Assembly: GCF_036077095.1 (NCBI RefSeq)
Contig: NZ_CP107961.1
Span: 434,001-498,000, forward strand
Reading direction: 5' to 3'
Length of the DNA: 64,000 nt
Source of the DNA: Streptomyces sp. NBC_00376
GTDB taxonomy: Bacteria > Actinomycetota > Actinomycetes > Streptomycetales > Streptomycetaceae
The notes below the pieces were generated by a model. The model was given only the letters and a program-made list of their open reading frames with translations, did no database searches and was not told the DNA's origin. The first letter of the stretch is position 1; every line of letters starts with the position of its first letter. The translations under genes were made by a program, and so were the position numbers. This document shows positions 7,515-16,117 of this stretch, piece after piece.

Positions 7515-8411
7515 ATGCCTGGAACGGATTCACCCCGCACTCCGGAACCAGCCGTCCAGGTCCCCACCCGGACACTCGTCGAGGCACTGATCCACACCGA
7601 CAACACTGTTGACACCGGCGAGCTCTACGCCATCGCCCCGCTGCTCGGCATGACCGACCAACAGGTGCGGCTGTGCGTCAAGCGGCTGGTCACCGAAGGA
7701 CGGTTCACCCAGGAAGGCAGGGGACGCAAAGCAGTCCTGCGGGCCACCGGCGCCACCGAGCGGACTCTTGGGCCCGACATCGAGTTCGTCGCACACGCGT
7801 TCCGGCAGGACGCGGGCCTCGCCCCCTGGGACGGTACCTGGCACCTCGTCGCCTTCGCGGTGCCCGAGACCGCCCGCTCCGCACGCGACGCCCTGCGAGC
7901 CGCTCTCACCCGGCTCGGCGGTGCACCCGTGCAGGGCGGCCTCTACATCAGCGCCAACGCCTGGGAGCCCTACGTCGAAGACCAAGCCCGCCACCTCGAT
8001 GTCCTCGACCACCTCACGTTGTTGACCACGGACAACCTGCGCCACGGCAACGAACACGACCCCGCCGTAATCGCCCGCAACCTCTGGCCACAGGACGAGA
8101 TCGCCGACCGCTACCAGCGACTCGCCTCCGTCGCCCGACCGCGACTGCGCCGACTTCAGGAAGACACTTACCTCCCCGCCCCCCAGCGGCTGACGATCGC
8201 GGTCGAACTGGCCGCCGAATTCACCCGCGCCATGGAGCCCGACCCCCTCCTGCCGCCGGAACTGCTGCCCCAGCCCTGGCCCGGCAAACAGGCCCGTGAA
8301 CTCGTTGCGCAATGCTGGTCGCTCCTGGACAAGTACACAGAGAAGAGCGAGCGAGTCAGCCTTTTCCAGCTCTACCGCGACGCGATCCGCCCAGCAGTTG
8401 CCGACAACTGA
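7515..8411 (+). CDS. PaaX-family transcriptional regulator, 298 aa
   Basis: An N-terminal winged helix (about residues 18-75, with IAPLLGMTDQQVRLCVKRLV) is followed by the central PaaX domain, where WDGTWHLVAFAVPETARSAR and LTRLGGAPVQGGLYIS are diagnostic, and by a C-terminal helical domain. PaaX proteins repress aromatic or acyl-CoA catabolic operons and are released by a CoA thioester or other intermediate. It lies directly behind the monooxygenase/hydrolase cluster and its upstream region shares a sequence block with the operator between those operons, so it is the likely local regulator. ATG 7515 has GAAAGG about 12 bases upstream, which is weak. Confidence 0.88.
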   Translation: MPGTDSPRTPEPAVQVPTRTLVEALIHTDNTVDTGELYAIAPLLGMTDQQVRLCVKRLVTEGRFTQEGRGRKAVLRATGATERTLGPDIEFVAHAFRQDAGLAPWDGTWHLVAFAVPETARSARDALRAALTRLGGAPVQGGLYISANAWEPYVEDQARHLDVLDHLTLLTTDNLRHGNEHDPAVIARNLWPQDEIADRYQRLASVARPRLRRLQEDTYLPAPQRLTIAVELAAEFTRAMEPDPLLPPELLPQPWPGKQARELVAQCWSLLDKYTEKSERVSLFQLYRDAIRPAVADN

Positions 8412-8674
8412 GGCCCGCATAGAGACAGGGGCAGGGCGTGGGGGCCCTGGTGGGCGATGACTCCGTCACGGGTGATGGTGAGCCGTTCGGGGCCGGCTTC
8501 CATCCACGGTGTCACGACGGGGTCGGCCCCCGTTCACCTCGGGCGGACCGGCGTACCATCCTCCCTCGGTTCCTCGGGTGCGACCTGGATCAGAGAGCGC
8601 CTGTGTGCGGGTCTTCCCGTGGCTCGGCATCGGTTGTAGTAGGCGTCGTCGATGTAGCCTCCGGCGCGTGGGCG
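8412..8674. other. Gap, possible gene scrap only
   Basis: On the minus strand a short stretch reads WMEAGPERLTITRDGVIAHQ, which looks like protein-coding sequence but has no start, no stop in place and no recognised family. Nothing else is supported. Confidence 0.3.
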
Positions 8675-9289
8675 CTATCCGTGATGGCCGTGCCCTTCGA
8701 GGCGGGCGGCAAGACGTTCCTTGGCCGCAGGCCACTCCTGGGCAAGGATCGAGAAGTACACCGTGTCGCGCCAGGTGCCGTCCGGCCGTCGGCGATGACG
8801 GCGCAAGACCCCTTCGCGGTGCGCGCCAAGACGAGCAATGGCCGCCTGCGAGCGGTGATTGAGATGGTCGGTCTTCAACTGCACGCGTCCCATGCTCAGG
8901 TCCTCGAAAGCATGGGTGAGGAGAAGCAGCTTCGACTCGGCGTTGACCTGGGTGCGCCAGAACGCGCGCCCGTACCACGTCCAGCCGATTTCCAGCTGTT
9001 CGTTGGCCACATCAATGTCCATGTATGTGGTCCAGCCGACGGCCTGACCGCGCGCGCCGTGGATGACTGCGAAGGGAACGTACTCACGACGTGCGGCGCC
9101 CTCCAACAGTGCGGCGAGCTTGCCCCCCAGTTCTTCCCGGGTCTGTGGCGCCGGCCCACCCTGCCACCTCCAGACTTCCTCATCACGGCCCCCCGCCGCG
9201 AACAGATCGTCGAGATGCTCCATTGTCAGTGGCTCCAGGCGTATGTGGCGGCCGGTGAGCGTGACTGGTGTGGGAAAGGAGGTAGGCAT
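8675..9289 (-). CDS. GNAT acetyltransferase, 204 aa (RimJ/RimL type)
   Basis: The protein reads TLTGRHIRLEPLTMEHLDDL at the N-terminus, then GWTTYMDIDVANEQLEIGWT and NAESKLLLLTHAFEDLSMGR with LNHRSQAAIARLGAHREG, the usual beta4-alpha3-beta5 core of RimJ/RimL-like N-acetyltransferases. They transfer acetyl from acetyl-CoA to an amine of a protein, antibiotic or metabolite; the substrate cannot be told. ATG 9289 begins the conserved part. No good ribosome site precedes it, so a leaderless or poorly initiated message is possible. An AT-rich element with two GCACTAG copies lies 25-50 bases upstream. Confidence 0.85.
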   Translation of the reverse strand: MPTSFPTPVTLTGRHIRLEPLTMEHLDDLFAAGGRDEEVWRWQGGPAPQTREELGGKLAALLEGAARREYVPFAVIHGARGQAVGWTTYMDIDVANEQLEIGWTWYGRAFWRTQVNAESKLLLLTHAFEDLSMGRVQLKTDHLNHRSQAAIARLGAHREGVLRRHRRRPDGTWRDTVYFSILAQEWPAAKERLAARLEGHGHHG

Positions 9290-9874
9290 GCCGTTGAACT
9301 TAACCAGGCTTAGCACTAGATGCAAACATATTTTGCACTAGCGCAATCTGCTCTCTTGGGGCCCGGTAGGCAGTGGTTCCGACAGCCGCCTGCTCGCGAA
9401 CCGAGATCGGCCGCGCCGGGAAGCGGGGCCAGCGGGTTACCCCCGTCCAGGTGCTCGGCGACCGGGCGCAAGGGGAACGCTGGCGGTGTCTCAGCGCGCC
9501 TCGGGCGGTGTCGCTCTCCGTCGGTAGCGTGTCCGCCGTGATGGTGGGAACTGAGGAGTCCCGGCTGGTCGTGCTGCGCGGCAACGGCGCCTCGTACCGT
9601 GCTCCGTGAACACGACCGACTCGGCGCGCGAACACCGGCCTGTTTGGCCTGACGGCACTGGACAGCATCCTCGGCGCCGCCGGGAAGGCCCGGGACGTTC
9701 TCAAGGCTGGAGTGGCAGTTGTGTCAGATCAGGGGCCGGACCGGGAGCTGGAGATCAATGAGCAGTAGGCGCGGGGTGCCCAGGAGCGGGCGCGGGCCGA
9801 GCAGTCGTGGAAGATCCAGCCGCTGCGCAGTGGGAGCACGGCGTTGTTGCAGCGCGGGGGCCCTATCTCTTTGG
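9290..9874. other. Gap of 585 bases without a supported gene
   Basis: Apart from the GCACTAG element near 9313-9341, no frame shows a recognised domain, a plausible start and a normal length. A plus-strand stretch near 9640-9755 (LFGLTALDSILGAAGKARDV) reads like coding sequence but is cut by a stop and has no start. Confidence 0.4.
9313..9341. promoter_or_regulatory. Two GCACTAG copies around TGCAAA/TTTGCA arms
   Basis: GCACTAG occurs at 9313-9319 and 9335-9341, 22 bases apart (two helical turns), enclosing TGCAAA (9321-9326) and TTTGCA (9332-9337), which are complementary. It is upstream of the acetyltransferase start and probably a regulator site. Confidence 0.45.
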
Positions 9875-10182
9875 TCAAGCCGTGTGGGAGTCTGAGGGGC
9901 CCTCGGTGGGAGCGTCAGCCGTGTCCGTGAGGGTGTCGGCTCCGGTGTGTTCGTAGGTCCGGCCGGTGGCAGTGTCGGGGACTCGGGTGGCTGTGATGTG
10001 CCGGGTGACGGGGTTCCCAGGTCTCTGTCCCCGGCCGCCGCGAGCACGAAGCCGTGCGGGTGGAAGCCGTCCGGACCGAGCTGGACGATTTTCGTCTCTC
10101 CGTCGAACGGACCGCCGGTCAGCTTGATGCCGACGGTGTTGTTGACCACCTCGCCGGTCAGCCAGCGGTGGATGAGTCTCAT
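9875..10182 (-). pseudogene. Small unrecognised protein, frameshifted
   Basis: From ATG 10182 the product reads MRLIHRWLTGEVVNNTVGIK, then LTGGPFDGETKIVQLGPDGF, a convincing small protein. Near 10010 a one-base change moves the continuation into another frame, where PVTRHITATRVPDTATGRTY, then EHTGADT, ends at 9875. The joined product would be about 102 residues. I do not recognise a family. Either the gene is broken or the base call at the junction is wrong. Confidence 0.45.
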
Positions 10183-10248
10183 GTGCTCGGAATCCTCGGC
10201 CCCCATCTCCGAAGCTGATCACGCACGTGTCCGGAGGACAAGAACGTC

Positions 10249-10450
10249 TCAAGTCGCTGCGGCGGACCGGGACTCGTAGAAGGTACCGTCGCGGGGCATG
10301 GCGAAGAGGACGTCGGCCCGGCGTCGGGCGAGGCAGAGCAAGGCTTGGGTGTGGTGCTTGCCCTGGGCGATCTTCTTGTCGTAGTAGGCGCGGGACGCCG
10401 GGTTGCCCAGGGCGGCGAACGCGGAGAGGAAGAAAGCCCGTTCGCCACCC
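10249..10450 (-). pseudogene. IS110-family transposase, C-terminal fragment
   Basis: The minus strand encodes AFFLSAFAALGNPASRAYYD, then KKIAQGKHHTQALLCLARRR and DVLFAMPRDGTFYE before the TGA at 10249. This is the C-terminal end of IS110-type (DEDD) transposases (NPASRAYYD.K..GK.H.QAL..LARRR). The catalytic N-terminal region is missing. Confidence 0.75.
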
Positions 10451-10599
10451 CACCAAACCGCTCCTACAGACCACTTGACGATCTGTAGGAGCTTCCCGGG
10501 CGGTTCCTACTGCGGATCGCAGGAGCGCCGTCCCGTTGCCGGGCCGGTAGGCCATGGCCCGCCGCCCGCCGCCCGCCGACACCCGGCATGATTGCAGAC

Positions 10600-10911
10600 A
10601 TGATCACTGTTCATCTGAAGTACGAGATCGACGCCGACAAGCTTGAGGATTTCGAAGAATATGGCCGCCGCTGGGTCCGGCTCGTCAACCGTTTCGGCGG
10701 GACGCACCACGGCTACTTCCTGCCAAGTGAGGGCGACAGCGACATCGCCTACGCTCTCTTCTCGTTTCCCAGCCTGGCCGCGTACGAGCAGTACCGCACG
10801 GACAGCATGTCCGACCCGGAGTGCCAGGAAGCTTTCCAGCTGGCTCGTGACACCCACTGCATCAAACGGTACGAGCGCCGCTTCCTCCGACCACTCGACG
10901 GCCTGTCCTAG
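10600..10911 (+). CDS. NIPSNAP family protein, 103 aa
   Basis: The whole product, from MITVHLKYEIDADKLEDFEE through RLVNRFGGTHHGYFLPSEGD to FSFPSLAAYEQYR, is the single ferredoxin-like NIPSNAP domain of about 100 residues. Bacterial members are small cytosolic dimers of unclear function. I prefer ATG 10600, where the family begins, to ATG 10588 four codons upstream. No clear ribosome site is seen for either. The gene is intact and lies between an IS110 scrap and an unrecognised protein. Confidence 0.85.
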   Translation: MITVHLKYEIDADKLEDFEEYGRRWVRLVNRFGGTHHGYFLPSEGDSDIAYALFSFPSLAAYEQYRTDSMSDPECQEAFQLARDTHCIKRYERRFLRPLDGLS

Positions 10912-10966
10912 GGCGTGTCCGATGGGTCCGCAGAGCGACCTTGTTCGGCTCTCAAGCTGTGACGCC

Positions 10967-11488
10967 ATGGAGAACCAGCTCACCCATGAGGCCAGTGCCT
11001 TCATCAATTTCCGGGACTACAGGTTCCAGGATCCGAGGTCACATGGCTTCAGGTGGGTTGACATCAAGCATCTGCGGCTCCCTGCGGAGTCCGTCGGGGG
11101 TTGGGAACTGCTCGCGGCGCTCATCGGGCATGAACAGTTCCGGGACGACTATGCGGGTGGTGGGGTCCTGGCGGAGGGGTCCAGGCACGGGCCGTACTGG
11201 CTGAGGCTGATCACCCCCGACGTCTACAAAGCCGTCAGCCGGGAGGAGAGCGCGCACGTCCTGTGGGGGTGGGTGAACCAGTTCGGGGACATACCCGCCG
11301 AGCTGGGGGCGGATCTGCAGCACGAGGTGTTCGATCGCTTGGCCGCAGCCGACCACATCTACTACCTGAGCGGGCTCGGGGATGAGGCTATTCATGACTG
11401 GGGGCGTGTGCACGAAGACTTCCACGAGTTCGTGCTCATCGACCGCTCAGCTGGACGGATCACGCTCCTCGTCGCGGCCGACGACTGA
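10967..11488 (+). CDS. Unrecognised protein, 173 aa
   Basis: The frame from ATG 10967 is intact and codon use is normal for the genome. The product opens MENQLTHEASAFINFRDYRF, is acidic overall, has Trp- and His-rich stretches (WGWVNQFGDIPAELGADLQH, and HDWGRVHEDFHEF) and no signal peptide or membrane helix. I do not recognise a domain. It follows the NIPSNAP gene by 55 bases in the same direction but nothing else links them. Confidence 0.65.
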   Translation: MENQLTHEASAFINFRDYRFQDPRSHGFRWVDIKHLRLPAESVGGWELLAALIGHEQFRDDYAGGGVLAEGSRHGPYWLRLITPDVYKAVSREESAHVLWGWVNQFGDIPAELGADLQHEVFDRLAAADHIYYLSGLGDEAIHDWGRVHEDFHEFVLIDRSAGRITLLVAADD

Positions 11489-11527
11489 GCCGATCGGCAT
11501 GGCTGCTGTGGAAGGGCACTCGAGAGA

Positions 11528-11945
11528 TCAGGGACGGAGCCATAGTCGAAGCGCGGCCAGAGTCACCGTGCCGTGGAATACGTAGGCCCTTTTGTCATAC
11601 CGAGTCGCCACGGCCCTGGACCCTTTGAGCGCGTTGATGCACCGCTCGACCTCGTTTCTGCGGGCATACCGGGCCCGGTCGAAAGCGGTTCCCGGGCTCC
11701 CGCAGCCACCGTCCGGCCGTCTCGATCCCACGCCGCCAGTACACCCCTTCCGGGTCGATGACCCGCAGCCGCACTAACCGGGCCAGGACAGCCGGGTCGC
11801 GTCCCTCGCTGAACCGCAGCACCCCGGCCGCCGCCCCCGCTCACCCGCACCCCCGCCCCGTCTCCGTTCTCCAGGACGTCCCCGGTGTCGTCGCCGTCGT
11901 GCTCCTGGTCCTGGTCGTCGGTGTCCTCCCGGCCGCTGCGGACGC
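11528..11945 (-). pseudogene. IS5-family transposase tail inserted in a helicase fragment
   Basis: From about 11695 to the TGA at 11528 the minus strand reads AFDRARYARRNEVERCINAL, then [20 protein letters not shown], the C-terminal end of an IS5-family transposase. Upstream (about 11945-11700) it reads LRFSEGRDPAVLARLVRLRV, then IDPEGVYWRRGIETAGRWL, preceded in another frame by an Asp/Glu-rich linker. That resembles the associated domain of Streptomyces DEAD/DEAH helicases. Neither gene is complete. Confidence 0.6.
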
Positions 11946-12002
11946 GGGGCTCGGCCAGTGCCTCGATGGTGTCCGTGTCGTGCGCCCGCAGGTCCGGCGA
12001 GA

Positions 12003-12289
12003 CGGCCGGCAGGCCAACTCCGAGCGTCGCCGCCAGCGAGTGGCCACCGCGATCAAGAACTCCGCCAAGAGCGGCATCCGATCAGCGTTTCCGCCATCGC
12101 CCGGCAAGCCGGAGTGGACCGCACGTTCCTCTGTCGTCACCGCGACCTGCTCGAACTTGTCCACGTGGCCGAACGCGAACCGGGAGCTCAGGACCCGGCC
12201 GGCGGATCGCCCACAACGACGAGCTGACCTCCGCATTGGAGGAGGCCCGATCCGATCTCGATGCCGCGAGGGAGGCCAACCGGACCTGA
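12003..12289 (+). pseudogene. DUF6262-like (TnpC-type) protein, two frameshifts
   Basis: Three frames carry successive pieces: ERRRQRVATAIKNSAKSG, then HPISVSAIARQAGVDRTFLC with RHRDLLELVHVAER, then ELTSALEEARSDLDAAREAN before the TGA at 12289. A helix-turn-helix (VSAIARQAGVDRTFLYRH pattern) followed by a coiled coil is the layout of DUF6262 proteins, which accompany Tn554-like integrases in actinobacteria. The C-terminal part of such an integrase occurs at 36.99 kb. Confidence 0.55.
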
Positions 12290-12479
12290 CCAGAGCACTG
12301 AACCAACGAGGCTGAGTCAAAAGCTGTGCCGGAACGTAATGCTGTTCAGGAGCATGACCAGACAGGAGAGGCCAGTAGTTGCGCTGGGGCCCTGGCGCGA
12401 TGTCCATCCGGCTGGCACCCGTTGGAGATGGGGCGTATGCCGGATGGCTGGTGACCCTTGCAGTTCCTAACCTCGCATC

Positions 12480-13655
12480 ATGATCTTTCGTCGTTCGTGG
12501 TTATCAGCTGCGGTGCTGGCGCTGGCTGTGTCATCTCTCCCGTCCGTTGCCGCTTCAGCCGCGCCACGCCCATCTGGCACGGCGTGGTCGGTGCAGCGTG
12601 ACGCCGACGCACTGCGGGATACCGGGGTCACTGGGGTAGCGGTCCGCCTGGAGACCCCGCGCGGGACGGTCACGGCCCGCTCCGGGGTGGGGGACCTGGT
12701 CACTGGCCGCCCGGTTCCGAAGGACGGCTTCCTGCGTCTGGGCAGTACCACCAAGACATTCGTCGCCACCGTCATGATGCAACTGGTGGGCGAAAAGAGG
12801 ATCTCTCTCGACCAGACGGTGGAGCAGTTGCTGCCCGAGGTCGTGTCCGGCGCTGGAAACGACGGCCGGAGCATCACCGTCCGCGACCTGCTGCAGCACA
12901 CCAGTGGCCTGTCCGACTACATCTATGACGTCCTCCCCAACCCCAGTGCCCAGACCTACTTCGCCAACCGGTGGCGTGCGTACAAGCCCGAAGAGCTGGT
13001 GGACCTGGCGATGCGCCATGAACCTGCCTTCCCGGCAGGCACCCGCTGGGCGTACTCCAACACGAATTACGTGCTCGCCGGAATGATCATTGAGAAGATC
13101 ACAGGCCGCACCTGGGAACAGCAGGTCCACGACCGCATCCTGCGCCCGCTCGGCCTGCAGCACACCGACACCCCCGGCACCTGGCCCTTCCTTCCGTATC
13201 CGCACACGGCCAATCATCAGCAGTTCACCGTGGACGACGCGATGGTCGACACCACGATCCCCTACCGTCCCTTCGACAGCGGGGCCGACGGCTCGATGAC
13301 CGGAACGGCCCGCGACCTCAACCGCTTCTTCGCTGCACTGGCAAGTGGACGGCTGCTGAAGCCCGCCGAACTCGCTGCCATGCAGAACGCTGTGCCGATG
13401 CCGCAGGACAGCGGTCACCCGGAAGGCACCCGGGACGGCCTGGGCCTGTTCTTCACACCCCTGTCCTGCGGCGGCGGCTACCTCGGGCATGGAGGAAGCG
13501 GCTTCGGATATGTCATCCGGGCAGCGACAACCGTGGACGGTCGACGCACTGTCACTGTCTCCGCGCACAGCCGCTCCGCGGACCCGCAGACCGCGGCCCG
13601 TCAGGAAGACGCACTGCGCAACCTCATCGACCACGCCCTGTGCCGCACCACCTGA
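12480..13655 (+). CDS. Secreted serine hydrolase, class C beta-lactamase / D-Ala-D-Ala carboxypeptidase family, 391 aa
   Basis: An N-terminal export signal of about 28 residues (basic MIFRRSW, hydrophobic core, SAAPRP cleavage region) precedes a complete serine-hydrolase domain. The active-site SxxK is STTK in LRLGSTTKTFVATVMM near residue 88. The YxN motif is YSN in GTRWAYSNTNYVLAG, and HGG in GYLGHGGSGFGY replaces KTG, as in R61-type DD-peptidases and esterase relatives. Likely extracytoplasmic D,D-carboxypeptidase or esterase. No ribosome site is visible before ATG 12480, so initiation may be leaderless. It stands alone between a decayed DUF6262 gene and an unrecognised ORF. Confidence 0.88.
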   Translation: MIFRRSWLSAAVLALAVSSLPSVAASAAPRPSGTAWSVQRDADALRDTGVTGVAVRLETPRGTVTARSGVGDLVTGRPVPKDGFLRLGSTTKTFVATVMMQLVGEKRISLDQTVEQLLPEVVSGAGNDGRSITVRDLLQHTSGLSDYIYDVLPNPSAQTYFANRWRAYKPEELVDLAMRHEPAFPAGTRWAYSNTNYVLAGMIIEKITGRTWEQQVHDRILRPLGLQHTDTPGTWPFLPYPHTANHQQFTVDDAMVDTTIPYRPFDSGADGSMTGTARDLNRFFAALASGRLLKPAELAAMQNAVPMPQDSGHPEGTRDGLGLFFTPLSCGGGYLGHGGSGFGYVIRAATTVDGRRTVTVSAHSRSADPQTAARQEDALRNLIDHALCRTT

Positions 13656-13833
13656 ACATGCACTCCGCGCAACAGTGAAGCTCGGACCGTTCGTGCTGGG
13701 CCGGGTGACCGCGGTCTACTCTTCACGAACTCGAGGCGGTCAGCGCCCGCCGACTCGGTGAGGTAACCCTGGAACACCTGCAGGCCGCGCTGGAGCACTG
13801 GCAGGCCGTCTCGGCGGAGGAGCGGCCCCACGG

Positions 13834-14301
13834 GTGACCGCCGTGAAACACCTGTTCGCCCACGGCCCGTTCCTCACTGCCGACCGGCTGCTGGTCAACC
13901 CCTGGCCCGGCCGGTCCGCGCACACGGCGGCCGGAGTGGTCCGCGACGCGGAGAACACCACCGAGCGTATCCCCGAGGAGATCACCGCTCCGCTCGTGAA
14001 AGGCGCCGTCTTCTACGTCACCACCGCCGGCCCCGACATTCTGGCCGCGCAGCGCGAACACACCGAACTGAGCGCCGCCCACCAGGCACCGCGTTCCTTC
14101 CGCGGCAACAGTTCCGCCCGGGCCCGGATCGAGGCGTATGTGGCTGAGCTGCGCGCCGTCGGCCGTGGTGTTCCCGCCCTGCCCGCACGCCAGGCCCTCC
14201 GACACCCGGGCGTCCCTGTGGTCGACGGAGTGCTGCAGGCGCCCAATGTCGCGCTCGTCGTACGCCTGGATCCGGATCGAGCGAGTTCCGGACACACGTA
14301 G
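13834..14301 (+). CDS. Unrecognised protein, 155 aa, start overlaps an upstream frame
   Basis: GTG 13834 overlaps the TGA of an upstream reading frame (GTGA), which carries ARRLGEVTLEHLQAALEHWQ but has no start of its own. The product reads MTAVKHLFAHGPFLTADRLL, then VNPWPGRSAHTAAGVVRD; it has no signal peptide or membrane helix and I do not recognise a family. The tail after about residue 115 may be out of register. The pair could be the remains of a longer two-gene unit whose 5' end is lost. Confidence 0.4.
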   Translation: MTAVKHLFAHGPFLTADRLLVNPWPGRSAHTAAGVVRDAENTTERIPEEITAPLVKGAVFYVTTAGPDILAAQREHTELSAAHQAPRSFRGNSSARARIEAYVAELRAVGRGVPALPARQALRHPGVPVVDGVLQAPNVALVVRLDPDRASSGHT

Positions 14302-14561
14302 CCTTCGCCCCCTCCACCTCCACGACCCGCCACGCTCGGACGTGGCAGTTGCCCCTGAGCATGGTGTGAACTGGCCGTTGGGATGCGATTGTTGCCGCGA
14401 CCGGGCCCCGGCATGATGGATGCCGTACGCCGTAAACCGCCACTGACCATCGTCTCTCCGTGATGAGACCCAGCCGGGATCCATATCGCGATATAGCTTT
14501 AGTCTTCCACTCGCGCCGCTGCCTGCGTCGCGGAGACGTTCAACATGACCAGGACGGAAGC

Positions 14562-15221
14562 ATGTCAGGAGAGATTTCGCCCACCGGGAAGCACCCCGGA
14601 CCCGGCTCGTCGCCCGAGCTGCGAGCCTCTCATGCCGACCGGGACCGGGTGGTGGATGTGCTGCGTATCGCGGCGGGGGAGGGCCTGCTGACCGCGGACG
14701 AGTTGGACGAGCGCCTGGAAACCGCCCTGTCGGCGCGGACTCTGAGCGAACTGACCACGCTCACCGCTGACCTGCCGCCCGTATCGGCCACGGTCGGCGC
14801 GACTGGAGCAGAGGCCAAGGACAGGGTTCGGATCGCACAGGCCCACAGCGGCGCGGTCGAGCGCGTGGGGCGCTGGGCGGTACCGCGGAGGCTGGAACTC
14901 GCGGTGACGTTCTGCAAGGTGACGCTTGACTTCACTGACGCAGTGATCACACACGACACCTTGCGGATCGACGTAGGCATGACGGGGAAGACCCTGACAC
15001 TGGTCACGAGGCCGGGCATCGTGGTCGATACCGACGGTCTGCAGCTGGTACACAGCAGAGTCAAGCACCGCCAGACTCCAACGAATCCCGACACGCCGGT
15101 CACCCTGCGAGTGGAGCTGGTCGGGCGGAAGGCCCACGGCCGCGTGGTGGTGCGGCCCCCGCGTCGGACGTTCGGGCAGTGGCTGCTGCGCAGGCACACG
15201 TCCCTTGCTGAAGGCGCTTGA
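14562..15221 (+). CDS. DUF1707 (SHOCT-like) domain protein, 219 aa
   Basis: Residues of about 20-70 are a clear DUF1707 domain: RASHADRDRVVDVLRIAAGE, then GLLTADELDERLETALSART and LSELTTLTADLP. The remainder (MTGKTLTLVTRPGIVVDTDG) looks like the beta-rich surface-repeat part seen in longer members. There is no membrane helix. Function is unknown; such proteins are common in Streptomyces and some are envelope-stress linked. ATG 14562 has AGGACGGAAG just upstream. Confidence 0.85.
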   Translation: MSGEISPTGKHPGPGSSPELRASHADRDRVVDVLRIAAGEGLLTADELDERLETALSARTLSELTTLTADLPPVSATVGATGAEAKDRVRIAQAHSGAVERVGRWAVPRRLELAVTFCKVTLDFTDAVITHDTLRIDVGMTGKTLTLVTRPGIVVDTDGLQLVHSRVKHRQTPTNPDTPVTLRVELVGRKAHGRVVVRPPRRTFGQWLLRRHTSLAEGA

Positions 15222-15967
15222 CTCCATCACCCACGAACGCGAGTGACCCAAGCCGCTCAGGCTTCGATGAGAAATGCCCATGCTTCGGCACGGCAGATCA
15301 GCGGCGCAGAGCTCGGAGACGATCGCGAACGAGGTCGTCGCGATATGGCCCTGTGCCGTTGATCACGTCGACCAGAACCGGGCCCCGTGACTTCAGGGGC
15401 TGCGGGCTCCGGCTGCCGGGCTGGCGGGTGGTCACATCTGGAAGATGGGTTGGCCCTGCGGAACGTGCGAAGTGGCCGCAGGGCCGTCCCGGGAGCACCG
15501 TCCTGTCAGGGCACTCATGCCCGACCGTACGAGCAACAGTGGTTCACCGCCCGGCGAGCTGATGCATACGTGCTCACCCCGGCCACGGGGCAGTCACGAT
15601 GAGTCGCATTGCTGCCGAACTCCTGCGCAACCTGCTGCCGCGCCAGATCACGGGCTCCGGCTGGTGGGGCCGAGGCGGTGACAGGGCCGTCCACCCTCAT
15701 GCGGGGCCGATCCCGCCCGGTGGTGACCTCACCTCGAATCAGAGGGCTAACCCGCCCGCGCGTGTACGGCCCCGCTGGGGCCAGCGAGCGGAGTCCACGA
15801 GGCCGTTACACCTCACGGACCCGGTCGGAGCGATGTCTTGCGGATGCCGATTTATGACGGCCGAAGCTCAACGCCACTCGGCAAGGAATGGATGGACACT
15901 CCGGAGCCAGCCGCCGCTGACAAGGGAGTGGTCCGGGGCGGAGGCGGGGCGGGTACGGCATATGGCG
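15222..15967. other. Gap of about 750 bases without a supported gene
   Basis: Several short frames exist on both strands but none combines a ribosome site, a normal length and a recognised motif. A minus-strand stretch near 15300-15360 (VLVDVINGTGPYRDDLVRDR) may be the end of a lost gene. Confidence 0.4.
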
Positions 15968-15989
15968 CCGCAGAAGTTGATTCGGAACC
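15968..15989 (-). repeat. ISL3-type end sequence, solitary
   Basis: Read on the minus strand this is GGTTCCGAATCAACTTCTGC (first 20 bases), close to the ISL3-like end at 30809-30830. The preceding flank TGGCCTTGTTCAC also matches TGGCTTTGTTCAC there. No transposase is attached. Confidence 0.5.
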
Positions 15990-16029
15990 GTTCCTTGTGA
16001 ACAAGGCCAGTAGATCCAGCCGGAAGTAG

Positions 16030-16073
16030 CCGAAGCCTGTGGAGGAGAAGAGGTTCTCCACCACAGGCTTCGG
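16030..16073. terminator. Strong hairpin terminator
   Basis: CCGAAGCCTGTGG pairs with CCACAGGCTTCGG, and the inner GGAGAA pairs with TTCTCC around a GAGG loop, broken by one A-A mismatch. It is about 45 bases beyond the stop of the minus-strand lipoprotein gene at 16118. Confidence 0.85.
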
Positions 16074-16117
16074 CTGTTGGGCCCGGGCGTCGGTGGACCC
16101 GGTCTGCCGCCTGGGCG

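Noticed and set aside
11841..12407. Minus-strand frame opposite the DUF6262-like remnant
   Set aside because: Arg/Ser/Thr-rich shadow with no start signal.
13723..14484. 253-codon minus-strand frame
   Set aside because: Composition-driven shadow of the plus-strand ORF; Gly/Arg-rich without motifs.
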